This document shows positions 5,967 through 12,484 of a stretch of 12,591 nt of DNA, piece after piece. The stretch comes from Candidatus Methanoperedens sp. (lineage in GTDB: Archaea > Halobacteriota > Methanosarcinia > Methanosarcinales > Methanoperedenaceae), in assembly GCA_027460605.1 (NCBI GenBank), contig JAPZAN010000134.1:1-12591 (forward strand), given 5' to 3'. The notes under the pieces were generated by a model. The model had not been told where the DNA came from and made no database searches. It saw only the letters and a list, made by a program, of their open reading frames with translations. The position numbers and the translations under genes were made by a program. Within the stretch, counting starts at the first letter, position 1, and every line of letters begins with the position of its first letter.

Positions 5967-7190
5967 TCAATTTCCTTTTCTAGTGAAAGTGGCTTTCTTA
6001 GACTTTCTTGTTAATTTATTATTTTTTATAAAATTATTAAATAATTTATTAAAATCTTTCGCAATTATTTCAGGATAAGTATTCAATTTCTCTATTTCAA
6101 GTTCATGAACATATCCAAAATAAAATCGGTCTTCAAATGCTGGCAAATTCCCTGGTTTAATTGGTTTGCCGCTTGTTCCTTCTATTATTTTAAAATGGGT
6201 GGCTTTAATTGGATATTCATCATCATCTTCATATTCCTGAAACCACGTTAAAGCACATAATTCGCTATCAACTTTATATTTATCCTTATACTTTTCATCC
6301 CAGTTTCCTAGAAATTCTTCCTTGATTTCTTTAAGTTGACCCTTACTATACTCATCTGAATCTTCATATCCTGTTAATACGACCCCTATCTTTTTTGATA
6401 TAATATCTAGAAAGATATAACTTGAATAATCAAAATGCCAATCAGCGATCTTTAGGCATCTATAAAAGCAGGGGAAATCGGTTAAGTCATGTTTTGGTTC
6501 CACATCTTCAAAATCGGTTATGATTTTTTCTTGTATTTTATTAATTGTTTTGGAAAACTTTTCAAATGCCCCCCTTTTCTTTTCTTCTTCTTTGGAATAG
6601 TTCTCAATAAAATTTTTTAATTCTTCATTATCCATTGGTATTACCCTCCTAATTCCATTATGTGATAAGAATTTTGAAAATTCTTCGATTATTATTTCAT
6701 ATCTTTCTCCAAGAGATGCCTTAGATTCATCAAGTAGTGTTAACAGAGAATGCCAAGATAAGAAGCCGATTCGTTCTGGATGCATTTTCTTGAATTCATT
6801 TAATTCGCCAGGGACATCATCATCTCCAGACAAGAACAACATCCATATGTTTTCTTTTCCCCCAAACTCCTCCTTACCACCGTTGAAATGATTTATAAAT
6901 TGGGATTTTTTAAAATCTCCTTTAGACATTTTTGCTTCGATTATTAGGTATTTTCGGTTTGAAAATATCATTATTGCATCTGGGATACTGATACCGTCTT
7001 TTACTTTTAATGGATACTGAACATTTACACTAAGCATATATTCATTAATAGTTAACCCTGAATTTTTGCATATATCATCAATTATTTTTTTATTTGGTAA
7101 TTTTTCAAGAAGATAAGCCAAAAAATTTGTGCATTGGTTCTCTGGTTTTTTATATTTTATAGCATCATATAGACTTTTTATCTTTGTCAT
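5967..7190 (-). CDS. PD-(D/E)XK nuclease-like protein of unknown role
   Basis: A protein of 407 residues from the ATG at 7190. A longer frame starts at 7220, but its first ten residues (MNANERRCEN) are encoded by the inverted repeat, so I prefer the inner start, which has a weak GCGAGA ribosome site. The N-terminal helix reads KKPENQCTNFLAYLLEKL. It is followed by a PD-(D/E)XK core, IPDAIMIFSNRKYLIIEAK, with D71, E85 and K87 as the probable metal and catalytic residues. This resembles the PDDEXK_4-type families seen in accessory and defence loci. Residues about 190-225 are a charged, probably coiled region, and residues 230-400 form an acidic and lysine-rich domain I do not recognise. The gene is clearly more AT-rich than its neighbours, suggesting transfer. 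The MNT gene follows with a two-base gap. Confidence 0.6.
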   Translation of the reverse strand: MTKIKSLYDAIKYKKPENQCTNFLAYLLEKLPNKKIIDDICKNSGLTINEYMLSVNVQYPLKVKDGISIPDAIMIFSNRKYLIIEAKMSKGDFKKSQFINHFNGGKEEFGGKENIWMLFLSGDDDVPGELNEFKKMHPERIGFLSWHSLLTLLDESKASLGERYEIIIEEFSKFLSHNGIRRVIPMDNEELKNFIENYSKEEEKKRGAFEKFSKTINKIQEKIITDFEDVEPKHDLTDFPCFYRCLKIADWHFDYSSYIFLDIISKKIGVVLTGYEDSDEYSKGQLKEIKEEFLGNWDEKYKDKYKVDSELCALTWFQEYEDDDEYPIKATHFKIIEGTSGKPIKPGNLPAFEDRFYFGYVHELEIEKLNTYPEIIAKDFNKLFNNFIKNNKLTRKSKKATFTRKGN

Positions 7191-7197
7191 ATTCTCG

Positions 7198-7228
7198 CAT
7201 CTGCGTTCATTTGCGTTCATCTGCGGTT
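7198..7228 (-). repeat. Decamer-periodic repeat element, inverted copy at the ubiD 3' end
   Basis: On the minus strand it reads AACCGCAGATGAACGCA, then two further units (AATGAACGCAGATG). It matches the 5568-5598 copy at 28 of 31 bases in opposite orientation. It encodes the final residues ITADERK and the TGA stop of ubiD, and it also contains the first ATG of the overlong nuclease-like frame. Confidence 0.8.
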
Positions 7229-8283
7229 ATTTTAGGTCGCCTTGCTCTCTCGAACTTCCATTTCTTGCTCAAATCCATCGTAGCATCAATCCCCACCTTT
7301 GTCCCGATGCCATTATCAGAACGCGGGTCAAGCGTGCTTCCCCTCACATTCGGATAAATGTAAACATCCTCATCGCCTTTAACGCGTGTCGCTATTGCAA
7401 ATTCGACATCATTCGGGTCGAAAATATTGATATCCTCATCCACGATTACCACATGCTTCAGGCTCTTATGCGCTGCAAATGCGGCATCGATTGCCTTCGT
7501 TGCCTCCTCGTCACTTTTTTTATGTATTTGCACAACCGCGTGGAAATACCAGCATCCGCCCGGTGTGAGAACCACATTCCTGACATCTGCCACTTTTTTT
7601 ACTTCCCTGTATATCAATGGCTCATATGGCACTCCCATCATGACATTATGTTCGTTTCCTCCAGGCATAATAGCATGGTAAATTGGATCACGCCTGTGCA
7701 TCATGTTTGTCAGGTATATGACAGGCTGTATGGCAAACAGGGTCACAGGGTCAATTCCGATAACAATTGCCACAGGAAGCGGCTCACCGTGTTCCGCGGC
7801 TTTTTTGTGAAGATTATACGTGTGCCTGAATTCAACAAGCCGCGCTGCTAATTTGTCTTTTCCGATTACGCGCAGCCTGTGGATTGAGGCGTTCATTACT
7901 CCTTCATATTCCGAAACCACAACTCCGGCTGTGATATACGGGGCGCCGTCACCCTCAAAATGAGTGAGGATGGGAAGTTTTGTAAGGTCAGGTTTTCCTG
8001 TGATTTCTTTAGTTGGCGAATCTTTCACAAGCTTTACATCGCCTTCGGCTGGGCATGAGGAAAGATATTCAATGATTTTTTCAGGGGATATACCGAGCGC
8101 TTCAGCAAGCAAATCCCTTGAGCCGAGGATATTCATGACCACCTTTCTACCATCGACATTTGTAAATAGGGTAGGCTCTTTTCCGACCGATGCCGATACC
8201 TCAAATACAGGCGAGAGGCGTTTTGTAACTTCTTTGAGTTTACCTTCGGCTTTAAGTTGTTCTAAGAATCCCCGCAAACTCAT
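7207..8283 (-). CDS. ubiD: UbiD-family decarboxylase (anhydromevalonate phosphate decarboxylase), internally deleted
   Basis: The family is recognised by RGFLEQL (4-10), LPILTHFEGDGAPYITAG (103-120), NASIHRL (131-137), HGEPLPVAIVIG (165-176), HRRDPIYHAI (196-205), LTPGGC (239-244), HKSLKHVVIVDEDINIFDP (272-290) and GIDAT (331-335). In archaea with aconitase X this enzyme decarboxylates trans-anhydromevalonate phosphate to isopentenyl phosphate with prenylated FMN. N131, R136 and H154 correspond to N168, R173 and H191 of Aspergillus Fdc1. At 358 residues it is about 60 shorter than archaeal homologues. The gap falls after A184 (about position 7731), where the family normally has the third metal-ligand glutamate and the E-GPF-(E/D) catalytic segment (Fdc1 E233, E277, E282). 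As written it should be inactive. Its last codons come from the repeat. The start overlaps ubiX by ATGA. Confidence 0.85.
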   Translation of the reverse strand: MSLRGFLEQLKAEGKLKEVTKRLSPVFEVSASVGKEPTLFTNVDGRKVVMNILGSRDLLAEALGISPEKIIEYLSSCPAEGDVKLVKDSPTKEITGKPDLTKLPILTHFEGDGAPYITAGVVVSEYEGVMNASIHRLRVIGKDKLAARLVEFRHTYNLHKKAAEHGEPLPVAIVIGIDPVTLFAIQPVIYLTNMMHRRDPIYHAIMPGGNEHNVMMGVPYEPLIYREVKKVADVRNVVLTPGGCWYFHAVVQIHKKSDEEATKAIDAAFAAHKSLKHVVIVDEDINIFDPNDVEFAIATRVKGDEDVYIYPNVRGSTLDPRSDNGIGTKVGIDATMDLSKKWKFERARRPKITADERK

Positions 8284-8843
8284 TCACGCCACCGCTTGTA
8301 TAAATTATGCTCAATTGAAAGAAGGTCGAAAGCGCGGCCTGCCATGAAATCAATAAGTTCATCGATAGTTTTGGGTTTTGTATAAAAAGCAGGACACGCA
8401 GGAAGTATGGAAGCTCCAGCCTCGAATGCTCTTTTCATGTTTTCTATGTGTATCAGGTTCAGGGGCGTCTCACGCGTCATTAGAACAAGAGGTCTTTTTT
8501 CTTTAAGGCAGCAGTCGGCAGCTCTTGAAATCAATGTATCCGACATCCCGGTGGCGATTGATGCAAGGGTCTTCATACTGCAAGGCGCCACTACCATCCC
8601 TTTGTTTTTGTGGGAACCGCTTGCTATCGGAGCTGTAAAATCATAATCGTCATAAACGTTATCAGCCAGTTTCTCCACATTGCGGACTGAAAGAGCTGTC
8701 TCTATCTCAATAAGTTTTTTTGCTGATTCGGAAATGACCAGATGAGTTTCAAATCCTTTCATTTTTTTCAGGGTTTCAAGAAGCCGGATGCCGTACTGGA
8801 CACCTGAAGCGCCGCTTATGCCTATAATTATCTCATTCTTCAT
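8280..8843 (-). CDS. ubiX: Flavin prenyltransferase UbiX
   Basis: This enzyme makes prenylated FMN from FMN and dimethylallyl phosphate, the cofactor needed by UbiD-family decarboxylases. The 187 residues are of normal length. Motifs seen are GISGASG (8-14, FMN phosphate loop), SGSH (75-78), APCSMKTLA (86-94), SRAAD (106-110), RETPL (124-128) and FYTKP (153-157). Residues K114, R124, E125, Y154 and R170 line up with K129, R139, E140, Y169 and R185 of Pseudomonas UbiX with a constant offset of 15, so the active site looks complete. The stop overlaps the ubiD start (ATGA), implying coupled translation. There is no Shine-Dalgarno at the ATG at 8843. A TATA-like box near 8891-8902 would give a short leader. 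The enzyme itself appears intact, in contrast to its ubiD partner. Confidence 0.95.
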   Translation of the reverse strand: MKNEIIIGISGASGVQYGIRLLETLKKMKGFETHLVISESAKKLIEIETALSVRNVEKLADNVYDDYDFTAPIASGSHKNKGMVVAPCSMKTLASIATGMSDTLISRAADCCLKEKRPLVLMTRETPLNLIHIENMKRAFEAGASILPACPAFYTKPKTIDELIDFMAGRAFDLLSIEHNLYKRWRE

Positions 8844-8890
8844 AGGCTATAATTGGTTTACTATGTTTGAATAGTTTTTGTTAAGAATAA

Positions 8891-8902
8891 GATTATATCA
8901 AA
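8891..8902. promoter_or_regulatory. Divergent TATA-like element between ubiX and a small membrane protein gene
   Basis: GATTATATCAAA reads as a TATA-like element on both strands (TTATATCA on the plus, TTGATATAATC on the minus). Spacing would place starts near 8920 for the plus-strand gene at 8924 and near 8870 for ubiX at 8843. The element may serve both directions. This is an inference from motif and spacing. Confidence 0.4.
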
Positions 8903-8923
8903 TAGGCGCAATTTTGAAAGTAC

Positions 8924-9124
8924 ATGATTCAGGTATTATCTGATATTGCATTGCGCCTTGGACTGGGACTCATCCTCGGCGTATTGCTTATGATTTTCAT
9001 CACAATAGTTGAAACCGCATTTTACAATCATAACAAACATATCCATATAATTGTAATTGCTATTCTCATATCACTGATAATATACGCCCTCGGGGATATT
9101 GCGATTGATATCCTGGGTTTTTGA
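8924..9124 (+). CDS. Small two-helix membrane protein, function unknown
   Basis: A 66-residue protein almost entirely made of two hydrophobic helices, residues about 9-31 (LRLGLGLILGVLLMIFITIV) and 40-64 (IHIIVIAILISLIIYALG). They are separated by a short polar loop containing histidines (YNHNKHIHI). I recognise no family. It starts at an ATG with a TATA-like box about 27 bases upstream, so the message is probably leaderless or nearly so. It ends two bases from the end of the convergent gene at 9127. The clean hydrophobic pattern supports a real gene, but it has no homology evidence. Confidence 0.55.
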   Translation: MIQVLSDIALRLGLGLILGVLLMIFITIVETAFYNHNKHIHIIVIAILISLIIYALGDIAIDILGF

Positions 9125-9126
9125 TG

Positions 9127-9330
9127 CTAAGGATTTGACTTTTTTCTTCGAAATCTTCCGATTAATCTTCTTATCCTGCTTTTGCCAGGGTTTTTAATCT
9201 TGATCCTGAGATAACCCCGTTTTGAATTTATCACCATCTTAAATATTGCACCATCCGGGCAGGATTCAAGAAAATTCTTTACCTCTCCTTCTGCGGTTTG
9301 TTTATTAATCCCCGTATATTCTATGCTCAT
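9127..9330 (-). CDS. Small basic protein, function unknown
   Basis: A 67-residue protein with an acidic to neutral N-terminal half (MSIEYTGINKQTAEGEVKNF) containing one cysteine, and a strongly basic C-terminal tail (KSRIRRLIGRFRRKK). The tail suggests contact with nucleic acid or with a membrane surface. A GGTTGA element lies a few bases before the ATG, and a TATA-like GTATATAATT is about 25-30 bases upstream, a coherent promoter-start arrangement. The gene is tail-to-tail with the small membrane protein. I do not recognise the family. Confidence 0.5.
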   Translation of the reverse strand: MSIEYTGINKQTAEGEVKNFLESCPDGAIFKMVINSKRGYLRIKIKNPGKSRIRRLIGRFRRKKSNP

Positions 9331-9351
9331 ATCAACCAGCTACTATTGGAA

Positions 9352-9364
9352 TAATTATATACTT
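9352..9364 (-). promoter_or_regulatory. TATA box of the small basic protein gene
   Basis: The minus strand reads AAGTATATAATTA, centred about 27 bases before the ATG at 9330, which predicts a very short leader. Confidence 0.5.
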
Positions 9365-9451
9365 ATCTTAATTAATCCATAACATTCCTGTAAAGCCTTA
9401 AATCCATAAGCTTTAACTGAAAGCAGGAATATTACCATGAAATAGCACAAT

Positions 9452-10774
9452 ATGGTACTCGATAAACTTGGCGGTTCGCTTCAGGACGCCCTTAAAAAAC
9501 TTGTCGGAGCAAGCAGGATAGATGAAAAGATAGTGGACGAGGTAGTCCATGATATCCAGCGCGCGCTGCTGCAGGCGGATGTAAATGTAAAGCATGTGAT
9601 GGCGTTATCACAAAAGATTAAACTGCGCTCACTCAAGGAAGAACCGCCAGGCGGGATGAACCCGCGGGAGCATGTTATCCGTATCGTTTACCAGGAACTC
9701 ATAAACATCCTCGGGAAAAGTGCAAATGTGAAGCTTGCACCCCAGATAATAATGATGGTAGGGCTTCAGGGAAGCGGCAAGACGACCACTACAGCGAAAT
9801 TAGCGCGCTATTTCCAGAGGAAAGGATTAAAACCAGCTGTCATTTGCGCCGATACCTTCAGGGCAGGAGCCTATGACCAGTTAAAAACCCTTTGCGACCG
9901 CATGGGTATTTTTTTCTACGGTGAAAAAGACGTCAAGGATGCCGTTGCAATTACTCAGCGTGGGCTTAAAGCAATCGAAAAATTCGATGTGAAGATAGTT
10001 GATACTGCGGGAAGACATGCTCTTGAGAAAGACCTCATTAAAGAAATGGAAGATATACATAATATCGCCAAACCCGACCACAAATTCCTGGTGCTTGATG
10101 CCGCTATGGGGCAGCTTGCGAGCGACCAGGCAAAGGCGTTCAACGCCTCCATCGGAATAACAGGTGTAATCATAACAAAACTTGACGGCACAGCCAAGGG
10201 CGGAGGCGCCATGTCGGCGGTTTCTGATACCGATTCTGCGATTGCTTTTATCGGCGTTGGCGAGACGCCGGATGACCTTGAGAAATTTGAAGCCGACAGG
10301 TTCATTTCGCGCCTGCTGGGTATGGGTGATATCAAGTCGCTTCTTGAAAAAGCGGAAGAGACCCTCAAAACCGAGGATTTTGATGTGGAAGCCATGTTCA
10401 GGGGAAAATTCACCCTCAAGGATATGTACAAGCAAATGGAAGCCATGAACAAAATGGGTCCCCTGAAACAGATAATGTCGATGATACCGCTTGGCAAAGT
10501 CGGAATGAATGTCTCTGATGAAATGTTCGCCGTGACTCAGGAAAAAATGAAAAAATACAAGTATATCATGGAATCGATGAATGACAAGGAACTTGAAGAA
10601 CCAAAGCATATTAACAGCCCCAGGATAACCAGAATTGCGCGGGGCTCGGGGACGAAATATGAAGAGGTGCGCGAACTCCTGAAGTATCATAAAATGATGC
10701 AGAAGACTATCAAGAATATGGGCGGCGGCGGCAAGTTCAATGTCCAAAAAATGATGAAGAAATTCGGAATGTAA
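9452..10774 (+). CDS. srp54: Signal recognition particle 54 kDa GTPase
   Basis: The SRP GTPase binds 7S RNA and signal sequences and targets ribosomes to the membrane through FtsY. The 440 residues are of typical archaeal length. Residues 1-90 form the N domain. The G domain carries GLQGSGKT (104-111), DTFRAGA (134-140), DTAGRH (184-189), TKLDG (242-246) and GVGETPDDL (268-276). From about 300 onward is the methionine-rich M domain, with the RNA-binding helix region SPRITRIARGSG (389-400) and a short GGGG plus MMKKFGM tail. An in-frame TAG three codons upstream fixes the ATG at 9452. No good Shine-Dalgarno is visible, and TTAAAT at 9398-9403 is only a weak TATA candidate. The gene is complete and looks fully functional. 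The neighbouring genes are not secretory. Confidence 0.98.
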   Translation: MVLDKLGGSLQDALKKLVGASRIDEKIVDEVVHDIQRALLQADVNVKHVMALSQKIKLRSLKEEPPGGMNPREHVIRIVYQELINILGKSANVKLAPQIIMMVGLQGSGKTTTTAKLARYFQRKGLKPAVICADTFRAGAYDQLKTLCDRMGIFFYGEKDVKDAVAITQRGLKAIEKFDVKIVDTAGRHALEKDLIKEMEDIHNIAKPDHKFLVLDAAMGQLASDQAKAFNASIGITGVIITKLDGTAKGGGAMSAVSDTDSAIAFIGVGETPDDLEKFEADRFISRLLGMGDIKSLLEKAEETLKTEDFDVEAMFRGKFTLKDMYKQMEAMNKMGPLKQIMSMIPLGKVGMNVSDEMFAVTQEKMKKYKYIMESMNDKELEEPKHINSPRITRIARGSGTKYEEVRELLKYHKMMQKTIKNMGGGGKFNVQKMMKKFGM

Positions 10775-10805
10775 AGGGTAAAGTGGGCTTAAATTATGGA
10801 AAATA

Positions 10806-10813
10806 TTTATAAG
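10806..10813 (+). promoter_or_regulatory. TATA-like box ahead of the srp54-flavoprotein hairpin
   Basis: TTTATAAG sits 32 bases after the srp54 stop. A start about 27 bases from its centre falls at 10836, exactly where the GGGGC arm of the long hairpin begins. A second box, TTTATAAT at 10822-10829, would start transcription inside the hairpin loop near 10852. Confidence 0.45.
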
Positions 10814-10835
10814 TAAAGACATTTATAATAGCAAT

Positions 10836-10895
10836 GGGGCAGCGGCATCGCATCCATCCCCTCCGATGTTTCCGCAAGCCCCCTTTTTTTCTTTT
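10836..10895 (+). terminator. Long hairpin followed by T-tract (terminator, attenuator or small RNA)
   Basis: Three stacked stems can form. GGGGC (10836-10840) pairs with GCCCC (10878-10882), GCGG (10842-10845) with CCGC (10872-10875), and CATCG (10846-10850) with CGATG (10864-10868), around a 13-base loop. Fourteen pairs are interrupted only by small asymmetric bulges. TTTTTTTCTTTT follows at 10884-10895. It lies about 60 bases past srp54 and about 30 bases before the flavoprotein start. The simplest reading is an srp54 terminator. The TATA box just upstream also allows a leader attenuator or a short RNA of about 60 bases. Confidence 0.6.
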
Positions 10896-10927
10896 CCGGT
10901 TATTCTCCAACAGTAGAAGGAAGAGAT

Positions 10928-12112
10928 TTGAATATTATGATTAAAAAAGATGTCATCGTCATTGGAGCAGGCGCATCGGGCATGATGTGCGCCATTGAAT
11001 GCGGAAAAAGAGGGCGCTCGGTTCTTGTTCTTGACCATGCTTCGAAAATCGGGAGAAAAATTCGTATTTCCGGGGGAGGAAGCTGTAATTTTACGAATAT
11101 CAATATGAGCCCCACAAATTTTCTATCAAATAATCCTCACTTTTGTAAATCCGCGTTTTCTCGTTTTACACCGGATGCTTTCATTGCCATTCTTGAAAAA
11201 CATGGCGTAAAATATGAGGAAAGAGAACAGGGTCAATTATTTTGCGCCAAAAGCTCTGAGGAAATAATCCGGATGCTTGAGAAGGAAAGTAACGATGCCG
11301 GTGTAAACATAATTTTAAATTGCCGGATTCAGGACGTGAAAAAAGAAGATTCTTTCATGGTATCGACTAATCATGGTATTTTTGAGTCGGAGTCGCTTGT
11401 TATTGCTACAGGCGGAGCGTCTTATCCACAATCAGGAGCTTCAGGCATAGGGTACAAAATCGCAAAGCAGTTCGGTCTTAAAATTACGGAGCTAAAACCG
11501 GGGCTTGTTCCCTTCATTTTCTCCCTGGAAGACCTGAAAATATTTGGCGAATTAAGCGGTATTTCAATTGATGCCGCTATCAAATGCAACAAAATGGAGT
11601 TTCGGGGAAGTATCCTTTTCACTCACAAGGGACTTAGCGGCCCCGCAATACTTCAGATTTCCTCATATTGGAAGGAGGGCGATGCCATTGTCATCGATTT
11701 ATTGCCTGATATTGATATATACGGTATTTTCATTGAAAAGCAGCAGAGCAAAAGTAAAATCGAAATCCATAACCTGCTTTCGCAGTATCTGCCCTCGCGT
11801 TTTGCGAAAATCTGGTGTGAGTCAAATATCCAGTCAAAACCGGTCAATCAATATAATGAAAAGGAACTTAAAGGTATAGCTCACCGGGTTAATAATTGGG
11901 TGGTTAAACCGAAATCTACCGAAGATTTTAAAACGGCTGAGGTCACCCTTGGCGGAATTGATACGAATGAACTCTCATCCAAAACAATGGAATCCAGAAA
12001 GGTCAAAGGTCTCTATTTTACAGGTGAGGTTATCGATGTGACCGGGCAGCTGGGTGGATACAATTTACACTGGGCGTGGGCTTGCGGTTTTGTGGCGGGA
12101 CAGCATGCGTGA
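10928..12112 (+). CDS. HI0933/BaiN-like FAD-dependent oxidoreductase
   Basis: A 394-residue flavoprotein of the HI0933/YhiN/BaiN family. The N-terminal dinucleotide fold has VIGAGASG (11-18) and an acidic end of strand 2 (LVLDHASKIGRKI, 33-45). The family hallmark GGGSCNFTN is at 49-57. The second FAD contact is IATGGASYP (159-167), THKGLSGPAILQIS (232-245) follows, and the C-terminal block YFTGEVIDVTGQLGGYNLHW (363-382) closes the FAD site. The physiological substrate of most members is unknown, although BaiN acts on bile-acid intermediates. A TTG start at 10928 is likely, because the strong GAAGGAAGAG ribosome site (10916-10925) is well spaced for it and too far from the ATG at 10937. The leader carries a hairpin and T-tract that may attenuate transcription. 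Confidence 0.92.
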   Translation: MNIMIKKDVIVIGAGASGMMCAIECGKRGRSVLVLDHASKIGRKIRISGGGSCNFTNINMSPTNFLSNNPHFCKSAFSRFTPDAFIAILEKHGVKYEEREQGQLFCAKSSEEIIRMLEKESNDAGVNIILNCRIQDVKKEDSFMVSTNHGIFESESLVIATGGASYPQSGASGIGYKIAKQFGLKITELKPGLVPFIFSLEDLKIFGELSGISIDAAIKCNKMEFRGSILFTHKGLSGPAILQISSYWKEGDAIVIDLLPDIDIYGIFIEKQQSKSKIEIHNLLSQYLPSRFAKIWCESNIQSKPVNQYNEKELKGIAHRVNNWVVKPKSTEDFKTAEVTLGGIDTNELSSKTMESRKVKGLYFTGEVIDVTGQLGGYNLHWAWACGFVAGQHA

Positions 12113-12180
12113 GGCAAAGAGTATATATATGAAGAGGTTGCATTGGGGGGTTCATCAGTTAGCTATTGGGTAAGTTATAG

Positions 12181-12214
12181 ATAACGGGATTACCCCGTCT
12201 GTTATTACTTTTTT
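12181..12214 (+). terminator. Terminator of the flavoprotein gene
   Basis: ACGGG-ATTAC-CCCGT (within 12183-12198) forms a short stem, or alternatively ATAAC (12181-12185) pairs with GTTAT (12201-12205). TTTTTT follows at 12209-12214. The element lies about 70 bases after the flavoprotein stop and before the TATA-rich promoter region of the TRAM gene. Confidence 0.5.
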
Positions 12215-12236
12215 AGATATATTGATTAAATAAATA

Positions 12237-12241
12237 GAGGT
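12237..12241 (+). promoter_or_regulatory. Ribosome binding site that decides a TTG start
   Basis: GAGGT lies six bases before the TTG at 12248, with no in-frame ATG that would leave the TRAM domain intact. AT-rich boxes GATATATTG (12216-12224) and TTAAATAAAT (12226-12235) upstream are promoter candidates. Confidence 0.6.
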
Positions 12242-12247
12242 AAAAGA

Positions 12248-12457
12248 TTGTTTACAGAACAAGATAGAAATTCTCCTGTCTCAGCCGGTGATATCCACGA
12301 TGTTGCAATTGATGGTATTGCCAGAGAGGGAGATGGAATTGCACATATACAGGGTTTTGTAATCTTTGTGCCTGGCACGAAGGTTGGGGACCATGTAAAG
12401 ATTAAGATCGAGCGGGTCATGCGAAAATTTGCAATCGCAACCCTTGAACAGAATTAA
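12248..12457 (+). CDS. Stand-alone TRAM-domain RNA-binding protein
   Basis: A 69-residue protein that is essentially one TRAM beta-barrel. It has a short lead (MFTEQDRNSPVSAGD), then strands with the family pattern DVAIDGIAREGDGIAHIQGF, FVPGTKVGDHVKIKIERV and FAIATLE. TRAM domains bind RNA in tRNA-modifying enzymes. In methanogenic archaea, stand-alone versions have been described as RNA chaperones and cold-response proteins. It starts at TTG with a good GAGGT ribosome site. It is separated by 27 bases from an RG-rich zinc-ribbon gene on the same strand, suggesting a two-gene RNA-binding operon. The family is certain; the cellular role here is inferred. Confidence 0.93.
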   Translation: MFTEQDRNSPVSAGDIHDVAIDGIAREGDGIAHIQGFVIFVPGTKVGDHVKIKIERVMRKFAIATLEQN

Positions 12458-12484
12458 AAAAAATAAATCTACGGAGAAATAAAT

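Noticed and set aside
5343..7234. Insertion sequence or integron cassette
   Set aside because: The bounding repeats are inverted, but no transposase, integrase or target-site duplication could be identified, so I describe it only as a repeat-bounded block.
7129..7851. 240-codon plus-strand ORF spanning the ubiD 3' end
   Set aside because: It is antisense to ubiD and the repeat, and its translation is cysteine- and histidine-rich with no recognisable domain.
9437..9445. ATG-AAA-TAG start-stop element in frame just before srp54
   Set aside because: It could be an upstream minimal ORF, but with no ribosome site and a nine-base length there is nothing to support it. I used it only as the in-frame stop that fixes the srp54 start.
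9881..10822. 313-codon minus-strand ORF opposite srp54
   Set aside because: srp54 is unambiguous in this stretch. The antisense frame is histidine- and phenylalanine-rich, which is typical of a shadow of lysine- and glutamate-rich coding.
12129..12173. 14-codon ORF with start ATG just after the flavoprotein gene
   Set aside because: It is too short to judge, has no ribosome site and may be chance. The TATATATAT before it could also be promoter sequence.
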